A DNA stretch of 64,000 bases from Dysidea avara (GCF_963678975.1 NC_089274.1:48142075-48206074); one strand, 5' to 3'; counted from the first letter of the stretch, positions 11,950 through 22,199 are shown. The notes: generated from the letters alone by a model not told the origin. Numbers and translations: made by a program.

Positions 11950-13735
11950 GGCAGTCTGGACAACAATGTTTTCCTTTTGGCCATCTTTTCTAGTTATTTG
12001 TAAGTACCAAAATGAAACCATTTTATCACACAGTCCCTGCTATCACAGCAAATCATGTCATCATAATCTTTCCCCTTTACCATAATAACAATATACCCTT
12101 GCTGGTCATTAGAAAAGCTTGAAGAAGCATAGACATCATTGCTCCTAAAGCTATAGCAGTGGCATCCACCTCACCAACCAACCTGAGAATTAGTAGAATC
12201 TACTTCGCTTATACAACAATTGAGCTTGTACCATCTACATCACTAATAGCTGTACTGCTTGATGCCTGTAGTGGCATTATTGATTCCTTTCTAAACCACT
12301 TATCCACTAATTGAGACAATATGGCTAATTTAATAAATGGCTCGACATCACGTATAGCAGAGTCAATAAAATCAGAATCCAGCTCTACCTTCTGGTAAAA
12401 TTATTTCATCTTCCCTCCAAGCTACACAATCACAGTATTGTACATGACATAGTTTCATTTGCAGTTGAACATAGTACATGCATGTAATCTTCTTAAAGTG
12501 ATACTGTCATGTTCCAAGGAAAAGGAAGAATTATCAAGAATGGCCTCAGGGAGAATGCCTTATTTTTGCAAGAGAAAGGACACTTGATTTCTAAAACATG
12601 ACACAATAGACTGAGGCACTTGAATGGAAATTCTGGATCCAAAATAAGACCACATTGGATCACCATAAATAATATTTTTCATGACAAGCTTGCATTTTTT
12701 CTGTATATGCTACTCTGGCAATATCTTCATGCTTGCACTCATAGTGGCATGCAGAGGATGTAAACTCCGGATAGCATGTAAATTTGATCAGAGAAACAGA
12801 TGGTTGCTAGTGTGCAAGGTTTCATGCAACTTGGGTACTGTTATCTTGCCCGCACATTGGTCAAACCAAGCATGATATTTACTCTGATCTCTTGTATGCT
12901 CCTCCACCATGACTGCTTGGTTAATGTGAAAGATACAGACCCATAAATATGCTCATATTTTGTAAAAAGGTCATTTTAAGTCAATTCCATTGCTCTTGGA
13001 TCATGCAGGTCTGTTAAAGGTTTAGATAAAACCCCAGATTCTGTTTGTGGGACATACGAGTCATTATATTCTGCCATCAATCACAGCACAACTGCTTTTC
13101 CAGCCCTTGAGACATTTCATTATGAAAAGTGGCTAAATCAGAATCAGTAGACCTAGGAATTAAACTTCTTACTTTTGTATAGTGGGCTCCAGTGGCGGAG
13201 GAAGTAGTTGATATAGGGGGGGGGGGGGGGGGGGCTGACCAGGGCAGGTCAAAATGAACTGAGGCACTACATTGTCTCTGGTTTCGTAAGGTGAGACCAA
13301 AAACAAACAAAAAAGGTCACAGTCAGCTGACAATAGCTGCCCACCTCACCAGCTACATATTTATAGCTGATAAACTATATAAAAATCCTTACACACTGCT
13401 CTAATACTGTGACTGCTCTATTACAGTGACTGCTCTATTAGAGTATCTCGATCTCTATCACGGTTTTCAGCCCAACTCCAAGAAGGATAACTTCAGTGTG
13501 ATATCATTCTGAGGAAGGCTAAGCCCCCTAGCCCCCCCTTTCCGCCACCTATGGTGGGCTCTCTACAACCTTCAGTGACAGCTTGTTTGCGCTTATGCTT
13601 TGGTGTGGTGAAATCTATTTTGCTGATTTCAGAAAAGGGGACACTTCGAAAAGTGCCACTCTGTGTAGGCCATCATAATTATATTGCTTGTTTGCCATCA
13701 CCCAATGGAACAAAAACTGATGTGGGAGGTGATTA
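11950..13735 (-). pseudogene. YqaJ-type exonuclease with PHD finger (ISL2EU second protein), decayed
   Basis: Read on the minus strand, remnants appear in family order. They include VVESPLYTKVRSL-like N-terminal sequence split by an inserted MITE (13,190-13,553), a block with YGSV, QAVMVEEHTRDQSKYHAWFD (about 12,960-12,860), a block around LILDPEFPF, EIKCPFSCKNKAF with the E-x-K nuclease motif (about 12,595-12,550), YYVQLQMKLCHVQYCD (about 12,480-12,430), and a C-terminal PHD-like DDMICCDSRDCVIKWFHF (about 12,065-12,005). YqaJ-fold nucleases of the lambda-exonuclease type are the usual second protein of animal ISL2EU transposons, encoded convergently with the transposase. Many stops and frameshifts make it non-functional. 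Its exact job in transposition is not established from sequence. Confidence 0.7.
13190..13553. mobile_element. hAT-type MITE, family R1, copy 2
   Basis: 364 bases, starting CAGTGGCGGAGG and ending TTTCCGCCACCTATG, with a perfect 8-base TSD GTGGGCTC (13,182-13,189 and 13,554-13,561). It aligns throughout with copy 1 at 3471-3841 and carries a long G run near its left end. It inserted into the YqaJ pseudogene, so it is younger than that transposon. Confidence 0.85.
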
Positions 13736-13739
13736 ATTG

Positions 13740-14469
13740 ATTATACACTGGACTCTTGTTATCTCAGTCTCTGACTGCTCTATTTGAGTATCTCGATCTT
13801 GAAGGCTGCCATGCTGCATACAGGACTGCACACCCATGCACCTAGCTGAACAAGAGTGGAGGGTCTTCCACCCTTCTGCTATGTTTATATGCTCACTCTG
13901 TGCCTCCTTTTATCATGAAATAGAGCATTCACGTGATCTATAATAAAATAATTAAAATTTGGTGCGGCTGCCCTAAAAATTGATGCAGGCGGTGACGGGA
14001 AACAAGGAATTTAATAATGATGGTCTTAACTGAAACCCCATACATTCAGGGTAAGGAAAGACTTTGAGAATGTTTTACAAGTGCTGTATTAAAACAAGAA
14101 AATTAAAAAAATGTTATGAAAAAAAAACTGGATCTACTGACAGTGCAAACACTATCACTCACCCATCCATTTACAACATGATTGAAATCCTCTACTGGGC
14201 TCTAGACTTTTTATAAGATTTTAGTTGCTCGTGTGTATAAAGACTGGGTGTCAGTTTGAAGTAGTTTATACATCTCCATACATCACATCTGGACATTCAT
14301 GCCCATGCACTCAATAGCTAGCGTTTCAGTATTAGGATCTTCTGATCGCAACAAATCAGCTTCAATTTATCAAGGTATCGAGTAACTAAACTTCTTGATG
14401 CCGGTCACAAGCATATCAGTTGGTGGTATGGAAGTGACTATTCCTTGTTGCTGTTGTAAACTGATACAG
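13740..14469. other. Transposon 3' interior and dispersed repeat words
   Basis: No gene. About 13,765-13,800 shares CTGCTCTATTTGAGTATCTC with the R1 interior and with 63,880-63,915. About 13,990-14,030 resembles 19,931-19,985 (GCAGGCGGTG..ACGGGAA), another dispersed repeat. Confidence 0.4.
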
Positions 14470-14925
14470 TACCCCCTACAAATGGCAGTGTCGTGTCTTA
14501 CATTGTGAGCGCTAGGCGCTTAGTAATAATTACCACGCCCCCTGCATAGCTCTACACCGATACTAACAACAACCCGATTATGATAATGATACCCAACACC
14601 AATGCAAAATATATAATTTGCAAAAATATAGTTCACAAAATAAAACACTTGAATATGCCAATGATTTATTAATAATTCATTGAACATACCAAATAATTCA
14701 TTGAACATAACAAATAATTCATTGAACATAACAAATAATTCATTGAACATATTAAATAATTCATTGCAAATACCAAATAATTCATTGCACATACCAAAGA
14801 ATTCATTGCACATGTCAAATAATTCATTGCACATACCAAATAATTCATTGCACATACCAAAAAATCATTTTGAAACAAATGGCCTACCATAGCGCCCCTA
14901 CCCTTGCCAGCTCTTGGATCCGCCC
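14470..14925 (-). repeat. Right long inverted repeat carrying the 21-base minisatellite
   Basis: Reverse-complement partner of 10,041-10,540, with about 10 units of AATAATTCATTGAACATACCA (about 14,655-14,870). The inner flank matches the left copy beyond the array (AATCGGGTTGTTG, GTGGTAATTATT, a hairpin-prone AGCGCCTAGCGCT). The outer end has GGATCCGCCCCTGC, whose reverse complement resembles the AGGGGCGGATCCAG end seen at 7275. Confidence 0.7.
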
Positions 14926-15634
14926 CTGCTCTCTAAAAGCAGTGGGTCAAACTAGTGTTACTGCAAAAGAATGTACCAAACAATCAATATTGCTTTACAT
15001 ACACAGAAACAAAGGATGTACAATTCTGAAGGTTCGTACCAGAGTATCTTAGCCTCAGAGGGGACAGTATTGGCAAGAAGTGGCTGGATTCAGCCAATAT
15101 GTTATAGCTAGTTAATTGTTCATTGTAAATTGTTTCATTTACCATTGCCATGCACACTCAGATCCTTTTAGGATCATACTGATGGTCACATGTGCTTGAG
15201 AACTTAAATATATGCGCATTAACGTCATTTATGCCTATCATTGTTATGCCTCAGTCCCCTCGGTCATATGGAGTAATACATGAGATTTGATAAATTCCAG
15301 TGGCAACCTCCCCAAAGCTTGTTAAATCCCCACTATTTGTAAGGTTTTCTAATACTACTACTGCTGAAAGGTGATACAATCAACCTCAGGTGGTCCATAC
15401 AATTATAAGTATGTGATCGGCAGATTTTCAAGCCATTATTATAGTAAACTGCATACGGTACAAAAGTATGCTAAATTGTGCCTTCATCTAGCAATACCAC
15501 CGAGGTGAATTTATGCTGACTTAATAGCACACTGGCACGAGAGCTGACACCCTATTGTACCTGAGCCGTGTACTGAAAAAAATGGAATAACTATGATCTT
15601 TTAGTGCTGACAGTAACTGAATAGATGCGAGCGG
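14926..15634. other. Non-coding stretch
   Basis: No exon or repeat boundary identified. Confidence 0.4.
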
Positions 15635-16493
15635 CAGTGGTGTAGCCAAACCCGGGAAAGCCAGGACATTGCCCGGGCATCAGACTTCTTTGCCCCACCA
15701 TCAGCTCCTAGAGTAATTATAAAGATGTGGGCTGGATAGCTCGAGATTTTGCTAAAGTTACGTAACTAGTCACTGTACAAGAATAAGTATAGCACAACTT
15801 ATACAACACTCACCGTGCCATTTTTGCCGATGGTTTCCTTCTTTTTGGCTAAACAGAGATGGGGTTATCCAAGGGATTTTCCCTACAAGTAACTTGATTG
15901 TGTACAAATAGAGGAGGCAATAAATAGAAGCAAGATCACGTGATTACAAAAAACCGCGCAGCATTGTGGCAAGGAGTGAAGGACAAAGAATTGGTTTCAC
16001 TATAGTGGGCTGGACGGTTTACATTTGGATTAAGTGATCACGGTAGCTATTGGTGTGGTCAAAACTCGGGAGGCAAAGCAGTCTAGAGGTATTTGTGAAA
16101 TTAGCACCCATCTATCCGTGTGGATACTGCTCAGTTCAAACGGTATGGAGTACTTGTTCAGTCAGCAATTCTTTTCTTTTTGTTTCCACTTTTCTAGGCT
16201 AACAACTGTAGTGGCAGAGCATAATCATCACGTGATAGAGCGCCTCGTCCTTTAATTCAAGAATCTTTGTAGTCTGGTATTAAGACACATGTAGCTAGAT
16301 GTATGTAATATGTTAGAAGGCCAATAGCTAGCTAGGCGTTCGCTTCTATTAGGTTGATATTAGTCATCTTGCATACAGTAGTGTAGGATGATACATAATG
16401 CATTTTAAAAATGTTATATTGATGTCCATATGAAGAAGGGCATGTGTACGTGTGTTACATAGGAAATGGCTTGCCCATCCATTGCCCAGGCAT

Positions 16494-16626
16494 TGTGATG
16501 TAATTGTAGAGCTATAATAAGAATAAGTTGGTCACACGTGAGTTCACCTCGTGTCAAGTGGTGATAACGACGGCAAGGGTTGTGACGGGTGAAGTCGACA
16601 ATAAGGAACCAGACGAATCGCTTACA
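16494..16626 (+). repeat. 5' LTR of BEL element 1
   Basis: 133 bases, TG...CA, pairing with 19,768-19,900. Differences are four single-base substitutions. The pol frame is open back into this LTR as far as 16,528. Confidence 0.9.
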
Positions 16627-19182
16627 TGGTCCTTCGAGCCGGACACGCACTGGTGTACAACGGCAAGACAGTCAGTAGCAGAAATCTTTAACCACAAACG
16701 CAGACACCTTGGTACCGGGGAACATAAGGTTCTGGGCGTAAGTTGGGACCCAGTACGTGATGTGTTGTTGTTTGATATAAGGGATATAGCCAATTCTTTG
16801 CACACTTTAGAGCCAACAAAGCGAACTATTGTTGGCTTTGCTTCCCGATTTTATGACCCTCTGGGTTTTCTAGCCCCAGCAATAATAATGTTAAAGATGT
16901 TCTTTCAGGAGCTGTGCAAGGTTAAGTTGGATTGGGATGAGCAATTATCTAGAGAAATGTTGACTAAATGGAAAGGCTTGCTCTCCAGATTTCAAGGTAC
17001 TGTTATCACGCTTCCTAGATGTTATTTTCAATTCATAGACAAACAGTCACTAAGCATCCTGTATGGTTTTTGTGATGCCTCCGCTGCTGCTTACGCCGCA
17101 GTTGTGTACCTCTGCGTTGGCTCACAGTCTGCTTATTTTGTAGCATCCAAGACGCGCGTAGCGCCACTCAGCCAACAGACTATTCCCCGATTGGAGTTGC
17201 TATCTTGTCTCCTACTTGCCAAACTTATGTGTCATGTGTTTGAAGCACTTAATACAGTGATTGATGTGAAGATAGGCTCATGCTTTACAGACTCCAAGGT
17301 AGCTCTCTTTTGGATACAAGGTGAAGGCAAACAGTGGAAGCAGTTTGTTCATAACAGAGTCACAGCAATCAGACAGTTAGTGCCAGTACAACACTGGGAA
17401 CATTGTGCCGGGAAAGACAACCCAGCCGACTTGCCTTCCCGTGGTGTTTCGACCAAGGACTTGGAGAAGAGCTTGATGTGGAGACATGGTCCAGATTTGC
17501 TACCCAAGTTTTTACCTGCTGACTGTTCTGATGAGGGATCCATGCCAGAAGATTGCATCTCAGAAATGAAGGTGAACAACCCCAGCAGTCATACTTTATT
17601 GATAGCAACAGAGAATCCTGGTATCGGGAAACTGATTAACTGTGCACACTACAGAAAATTACAGAAGCTGTTAAGGGTGACTGCACTTGTGCGGAAGTTT
17701 GCAGCAAGGTTCAAGATGGTTGGTGATGTTGCCTTGGTTGACTGGACGATCACTGCTTCAGACCTAGAAAGAGCAGAACTGGATTGGATTACAGATTCCC
17801 AAAACCAACTGACCAGTGAAACCAATTTTGAACTATGGAAACACCAATTGGACTTATTTGTTGATAAACACAATATTTGGAGATGTGGTGGCAGACTGAA
17901 GAAGGCTAACATACTGTATGGACAAAAGTATTCGATTTTGCTCCTCAAACACCATCCATTGACTACCTTGATTGTGCAATATGCACATGAGCGAACCTTG
18001 CACAGCAGTGTCAAGGATACTTTAACAGAAGTCCGGTCTAAGTACTGGCTTGTCAAGGGAAGGCAGTTCATTCGTAAGATCATCTATCAATGTGTCGTAT
18101 GTCGTAAGCTAGAAGGCCAGCACTACAGAGCAGCACCTCCTCCGCCGTTACCAGAATTCCGCGTGAAGGAAGCACCTCCATTTGCATATTGTGGAGTTGA
18201 CTTCGCTGGACCTCTCTACATTAAGGTGGAAGATAGATCAGAGAGCAGCAAGGTGTGGATTGCTCTGTATACATGTTGTGTTACCCGTGCTGTGCACCTT
18301 GAGTTAGTCCCTGATATGACCGCACAGACATTTCTGAGGTCTTTCAAGCGATTCACAGCTAGAAGGGGGATTCCGCTTCAAGTTATTTCGGACAATGCCA
18401 AAACCTTTGTTTCTGCTGCACTAACCCTTGATAAGATGTTAAGTGACCCAGAGGTGCAGCAGTATATGGCAGGCTTGAAAGTCCAGTGGGGATTTAATTT
18501 AGAGAAAGCACCATGGCAAGGCAGCTTTTTTGAACAAATGGTCCAATCGATGAAACGATGTCTAAGAAAGACCATTGGCAAGTCACAACTATCACTTGAT
18601 GAGTTGACAACTGTGCTAGTTCAAGTTGAAGCCATTCTTAATTCAAGGCCGATATCTTATGTATCTAGTGAGGATCTTGAAGAGCCATTGACACCTAGTC
18701 ATTTGTTGAGTGGTCGTCGATTACTGTGTCTACCAGATGGTACAGATGTAAACCGAGTTGATGAGGACTTTGACATAACCTTTCAAGATCTCAGGGATAG
18801 AGCACAGAACCTTACCAAAGCACTGAATCAGTTTTGGAGTAGATGGCGTGAAGAATATCTTCTTCAGCTTAGAGAACGATACTCTACTACTGATGAGGTT
18901 GGCATAATACGATCACCTATACCTGGCGAAGTGGTTGTGATACATGATGAGGATCGTCCACATACACAATGGAGACTGGGCAGAGTCAGTGAAGTACTGA
19001 AGAGTTCTGATGATCAGATAAGGGGTGTAGTACTGAAGGTCAACACTAATGATCGACTGTCGACACTGAGAAGACCTGTTACATGCCTTTATCCGCTTGA
19101 GATTGCTCCGCAGATGTGCTCAGAGGATCAGATGCCTATTAAGATGGCTCATCAAGAGAATACAGACGCATCAGTATCCTAA
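16528..19182 (+). CDS. pol: BEL/Pao Pol fragment: RT tail, RNase H, integrase, DUF5641
   Basis: An uninterrupted 884-codon frame. It starts inside the 5' LTR and crosses the PBS, so the first ~50 residues are not ancestral Pol and the true start is uncertain. From about residue 65 (VLGVSWDP) it is the RT connection/Pao region, with FYDPLGFLAP. RNase H acidic residues are D183 (GFCDAS), E223 (PRLEL), D255 (FTDSKV) and D301 (NPADLPSRG). The integrase zinc motif is H487-x4-H492-x29-C522-x2-C525. The integrase core triad is D558 (VDFAGP), D622 (ISDNAK) and E669 (FFEQMV). The C-terminal DUF5641-like part has GEVVVIHDED and ends in LYPLEI. The RT active site YxDD is absent, as are gag and protease. 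Full-length BEL Pol is about twice as long. If expressed, integrase could be active; the element could otherwise move only in trans. Confidence 0.85.
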   Translation: MVTREFTSCQVVITTARVVTGEVDNKEPDESLTWSFEPDTHWCTTARQSVAEIFNHKRRHLGTGEHKVLGVSWDPVRDVLLFDIRDIANSLHTLEPTKRTIVGFASRFYDPLGFLAPAIIMLKMFFQELCKVKLDWDEQLSREMLTKWKGLLSRFQGTVITLPRCYFQFIDKQSLSILYGFCDASAAAYAAVVYLCVGSQSAYFVASKTRVAPLSQQTIPRLELLSCLLLAKLMCHVFEALNTVIDVKIGSCFTDSKVALFWIQGEGKQWKQFVHNRVTAIRQLVPVQHWEHCAGKDNPADLPSRGVSTKDLEKSLMWRHGPDLLPKFLPADCSDEGSMPEDCISEMKVNNPSSHTLLIATENPGIGKLINCAHYRKLQKLLRVTALVRKFAARFKMVGDVALVDWTITASDLERAELDWITDSQNQLTSETNFELWKHQLDLFVDKHNIWRCGGRLKKANILYGQKYSILLLKHHPLTTLIVQYAHERTLHSSVKDTLTEVRSKYWLVKGRQFIRKIIYQCVVCRKLEGQHYRAAPPPPLPEFRVKEAPPFAYCGVDFAGPLYIKVEDRSESSKVWIALYTCCVTRAVHLELVPDMTAQTFLRSFKRFTARRGIPLQVISDNAKTFVSAALTLDKMLSDPEVQQYMAGLKVQWGFNLEKAPWQGSFFEQMVQSMKRCLRKTIGKSQLSLDELTTVLVQVEAILNSRPISYVSSEDLEEPLTPSHLLSGRRLLCLPDGTDVNRVDEDFDITFQDLRDRAQNLTKALNQFWSRWREEYLLQLRERYSTTDEVGIIRSPIPGEVVVIHDEDRPHTQWRLGRVSEVLKSSDDQIRGVVLKVNTNDRLSTLRRPVTCLYPLEIAPQMCSEDQMPIKMAHQENTDASVS
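16627..16642 (+). promoter_or_regulatory. Primer-binding site, tRNA-Tyr type
   Basis: TGGTCCTTCGAGCCGG is the exact complement of a typical animal tRNA-Tyr 3' end (CCGGCTCGAAGGA plus CCA) and begins directly after the LTR. It would prime minus-strand DNA synthesis. Confidence 0.8.
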
Positions 19183-19315
19183 GACAGATGTAAAAAACCT
19201 GTCAGAGTAGCAGCTCAGAGAGCCAGACAACAAGTACTGAAGTGGATGACTGACTCTAGTTAACCTGGTATTATGTTAACATATATGTACATGTAACATA
19301 TGTATGTTGTAATTA

Positions 19316-19715
19316 TGCACCTATCAATGTTAAGCCCCACCCCCCCCAGTACGGGGAGGGTGGGGATATAGTGGGGATTTGATCAAGTGGAAAGTCAAAT
19401 TCCCCTACCTGGGGGTGAATTATCAGGTCAAATCCCCACATAGTCCCACCCTATGAGGTGGGGATAGGAAGGGGATTTGACAACCAACGTGTTGTAAAAA
19501 CAGAAGGCACAGTGATAAAGTACACGAGGTGCTGCAGTTTTATCACGCAGTGTTCTCTCGCGCTTCACTTATAAAACTACTGTAAAGGATCTATGCTACT
19601 ATAGAGCGCTTGTTCAAATTCCCCACCCCTGGGGGCAAAATTTAAGTTCAAATCCCCTCCTAACGCCCCACATAGCCCGTACTGGGGGGGGTGGGGCTTG
19701 ACATTGATAGGTGCA
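19316..19715. mobile_element. PIF/Harbinger-type MITE, copy A
   Basis: Ends TGCACCTATCAATGTTAAGC and its reverse complement; TSD TTA on both sides (19,313-19,315 and 19,716-19,718). Subterminal zones are rich in CCCCAC/GTGGGG words. It lies inside BEL element 1 in the untranslated stretch before the polypurine tract, so it inserted later than, or moved with, that element. Related copies: 20,000-20,320, 26,404-26,706, 28,882-29,190 and 45,911-47,312. Confidence 0.8.
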
Positions 19716-19759
19716 TTAGGACCACTTATGTACCTTCTAAGTTGACCATGGGTCAACTT

Positions 19760-19767
19760 GGGGGGAG
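19760..19767 (+). promoter_or_regulatory. Polypurine tract of BEL element 1
   Basis: GGGGGGAG immediately upstream of the 3' LTR, the position of the plus-strand primer in LTR elements. Confidence 0.75.
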
Positions 19768-19900
19768 TGTGATGTAATAGTAGTGCTATAATAAGAATAA
19801 GTTGGTCGCACGTGAGTTCACCTCGTGTCAAGTGGTGATAACGACGGCAAGGGTTGTGACGGGTGAAGTTGACAATAAGGAACCAGACGAATCGCTTACA
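19768..19900 (+). repeat. 3' LTR of BEL element 1
   Basis: 133 bases, pairing with 16,494-16,626; followed by the TSD GGCAT. Confidence 0.9.
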
Positions 19901-19999
19901 GGCATGGCGAAAAGTCTGGCTACGCCACTGGCAGGCGGTGGACGGGAATTAAAGAATTTATAGGAGTGGCCTTGGTTTTCATTACAAACGAAACGATAA

Positions 20000-20320
20000 T
20001 GCACCTATCAATGTTATCCTCCACCTACCCCCTCCCGGGCGTATTGGGGGAAATGGTGGGGATTTGACTTTTTGAAAAATCAAATTCTCCACCCATGGGG
20101 GAGCGACTAGTGGTCAAATCTCCATGTAGTATGGCTGTTAGGCACTTTAGGAAACAGGTCAATTCCTTTAGCTTGCAAGTTAAAACAAACGCCTAAAATT
20201 TCGAGCGATCAAATGCCCCACTAGTGGGGCAGAGTTTCAGATCAAATCAGGTCAAAATCCCCCACTAATCCCCTAGTAAGCCCGGGAGGAGGGTAGTGGG
20301 GCTTAACATTGATAGGTGCA
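20000..20320. mobile_element. PIF/Harbinger-type MITE, copy B
   Basis: Same ends as copy A (TGCACCTATCAATGTTA), TSD TAA on both sides (19,997-19,999 and 20,321-20,323). 321 bases, no coding capacity. Confidence 0.85.
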
Positions 20321-20709
20321 TAAGTCTTACAGTTAACCTCACACCAAGACGGTAATCACATAATTAATTTACCAGCACACAATATGGCGATAACTCACAG
20401 GGTTCCATCACATCGGAAGTGATCGAAAAGGGCGCTTATACTGTAGCTACACTCTAAGCAATCAGCACCGGCAAGGAGCACCGGTGTTTCACACCGTATA
20501 GCCTAAATATTTCGAGGGGGGAAATATTTCGGGTTGAGCATAGTCTCCCGGCGCTCGACCCCAAAAAGAGGCTTTTTAGGGCGCCGCGAGACTACTGATT
20601 TGTATAGCCCAGATTTTAAGTTGAGAGTCTGAATGTCTTAATATTTACATCAGGAAGAGCTGACACTGTTATTGTTTGGCTTGTACAGTGAAGTGCATGC
20701 ACATTAGTC
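20321..20709. other. Non-coding stretch with palindromic words
   Basis: Holds a doubled AAATATTTCG word separated by a G run (about 20,507-20,535) and a CGGCGCTCGACCCC..GGGCGCCGCGAG region that can fold back. It looks like part of a dispersed repeat; no gene. Confidence 0.35.
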
Positions 20710-20923
20710 ACGTGGCCAGACACCCGGTTCGCACATTATTATTCAGATACGTAACTGGTAGTTATTACTGTTATTATCAGATTCTATCTGCATCACATGG
20801 GAAGCGTATTTCACAATACTTACAATTACTGACAAGTTGAACGAAAGTCACTAAATAGCTAAGGGGATACGCTTGGCAACCGTATGTTTAGTCGTCAAGT
20901 TGAAGTATACTGAACTACTTGCT

Positions 20924-21079
20924 ATGTCTACTCATAAGAAAAGAACTCAGTTTACACCCGAGCAAAGGGCGGAACTACAAGCTGCTTTTGATGGAGGATT
21001 AACTAGCGTCTGTGCCAAAAACAGCAAAGCCATCGAGGAGTTGGGTAGAAAGATAGACTGCAGCATCGAAGTAGTGAAG
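20924..21079 (+). CDS. Homeodomain-like exon (partial gene)
   Basis: Beginning at an ATG, the frame encodes KKRTQFTPEQRAELQAAF, which fits the N-terminal arm and first helix of a homeodomain. It continues through a loop to IEELGRKIDCSIEVVK, which fits helix 2 and the start of helix 3. The frame meets a GT (AAG|GTTTGC) exactly where many homeobox genes carry an intron, just before the WF.N residues. The stretch between helix-1 Phe and the expected Trp is about four residues longer than in the canonical 60-residue domain, so it would be an atypical class. A homeodomain protein would bind DNA in the nucleus. The next exon (WFxNR) was not found in the following 3 kb, and no copy is evident in the other duplication arm. 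The donor is weak. It could be a partial or dead gene. Confidence 0.45.
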
Positions 21080-22049
21080 GTTTGCCACTTATAAAGCTAC
21101 CCGGTACCTATATAAGTATATGTCACTAATCTAAAAGTGGGTCAAGCATGCAATACTGAAATCAGTTGTATATAGCTATATACCATGCAGGTAGCCAGCT
21201 ATGATAGACCCCAAATCATAAGCTAGAATATAGCAATGCAAGCCCCCTGAGCTATGCATCACCGACACATCTCAACTAGCTGTAAAGGTGGATTATAGTG
21301 TGGGCCTACACTCGGGACTGCAAGGATGCCCTGAACAGCTTTGTCTTTGAATTATTGTTGAGGTCTTTCATAGATGAATAGCCCTGATGATTAATTTTTA
21401 TCAGCCCTCACGTCCTGTGATATGGCCAGACCACTTTTCCACTTTGCATAACTTTATTGTAATACCCACTGGCATGCTCGCTGGCATGCTAGGGATAGAA
21501 TGACCCTGCAACTGCAGCAAAGCTGATGGTCAAAAGTACACTGTCACAGATCAATTATTGGTAACCACAGGTCACAATAAAACGTTATTCGCTCAAGACT
21601 TCAACCGCACTCACGTTTTCACAGTTTCACACTGTGCCAAAAAATCCCATACTAAAACTGTAAATAGTCTAATTTTCCCCACCAGGGTTGGGTAAAGTGA
21701 AGATTTGTAAACCTGTGTATTATATGGGTATGACAGGATCTACATAATATACTGATTGTGATGGTGTCTTGATTTTTAGGGTCACTGTATGATACTTTTA
21801 GACCATTAAGACAGTCCATGCAGTGGTGTCCTATTTTAAGTGGGGTCAATTTACACTACAAAATTCTCCCTATTATTTGCCTCAGGAGTCACCAACTAAA
21901 AATCCAGGATCAATGATTTATCCTGTAAATTACCTAGGCAATTATTTCTCTGACTTCGTATGATAAAAACTCCTTACTAGCTGTATAATTGTGAGAATCA
22001 ATTGATGTCAATGCTTGATAGTGAAATGGTAGTCCAGGACCACTCTAGT

Positions 22050-22199
22050 GAGTACGGAGAGTGTTTTTCTCAAGCATGTTATGTGAACACTTGGTATCAA
22101 AGTTATTGTGTTGGCTGTATTATTGGACCAGCTACTGGCGTGGCCAGCACAATAGCTGATACCCAGTGTTCACAGTTAGATGTTTGGACCTCTCTCTAA
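22050..22199 (+). CDS. Candidate Cys-rich exon, conserved in the other arm
   Basis: The frame reads GECFSQACYVNTWYQSYC then VGCIIGPA. The reverse-complement counterpart at about 49,230-49,310 keeps the same frame with four replacements I could see (Y/H twice, V/A, T/I). Most differences change the residue, so purifying selection is not evident. No firm splice sites. The Cys spacing suggests a small extracellular module or merely a chance open frame. The function is unknown. Confidence 0.2.
   Translation, partial: EYGECFSQACYVNTWYQSYCVGCIIGPATGVASTIADTQCSQLDVWTSL

Larger units (their letters stand above)
16494..19900 (+). mobile_element. BEL/Pao LTR retroelement 1, internally deleted
   Basis: Two 133-base LTRs (TGTGATG..CTTACA) are flanked by the 5-base TSD GGCAT (16,489-16,493 and 19,901-19,905). 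A primer-binding site follows the 5' LTR directly, and a GGGGGGAG polypurine tract precedes the 3' LTR. The LTRs differ at 4 of 133 positions by my count (about 3%), so insertion is not very old. Gag, protease and most of reverse transcriptase are missing between the PBS and the RT tail, while RNase H and integrase remain open. A PIF/Harbinger-type MITE (19,316-19,715) sits between the stop codon and the polypurine tract. Confidence 0.9.
15635..19930. mobile_element. hAT-like non-autonomous element interrupted by a BEL retroelement
   Basis: Ends are CAGTGGTGTAGCCA (15,635) and the reverse complement of CAGTGGCGTAGCCAGACTT (19,930). The flanking octamers GCGAGCGG and GCAGGCGG agree at 6 of 8 bases, as in an old hAT insertion. 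Removing the BEL element (16,494-19,900 plus one TSD) leaves about 880 bases without coding capacity. The right end is only about 25 bases from the BEL insertion, so the pairing rests on the short inverted ends. Confidence 0.5.

Noticed and set aside
14520-14892. Tandem repeats that could be mistaken for a CRISPR array
   Set aside because: Units are contiguous without unique spacers and the genome is eukaryotic.
17349-18581. Minus-strand frames opposite BEL element 1 pol
   Set aside because: Shadows of the plus-strand RNase H-integrase frame.
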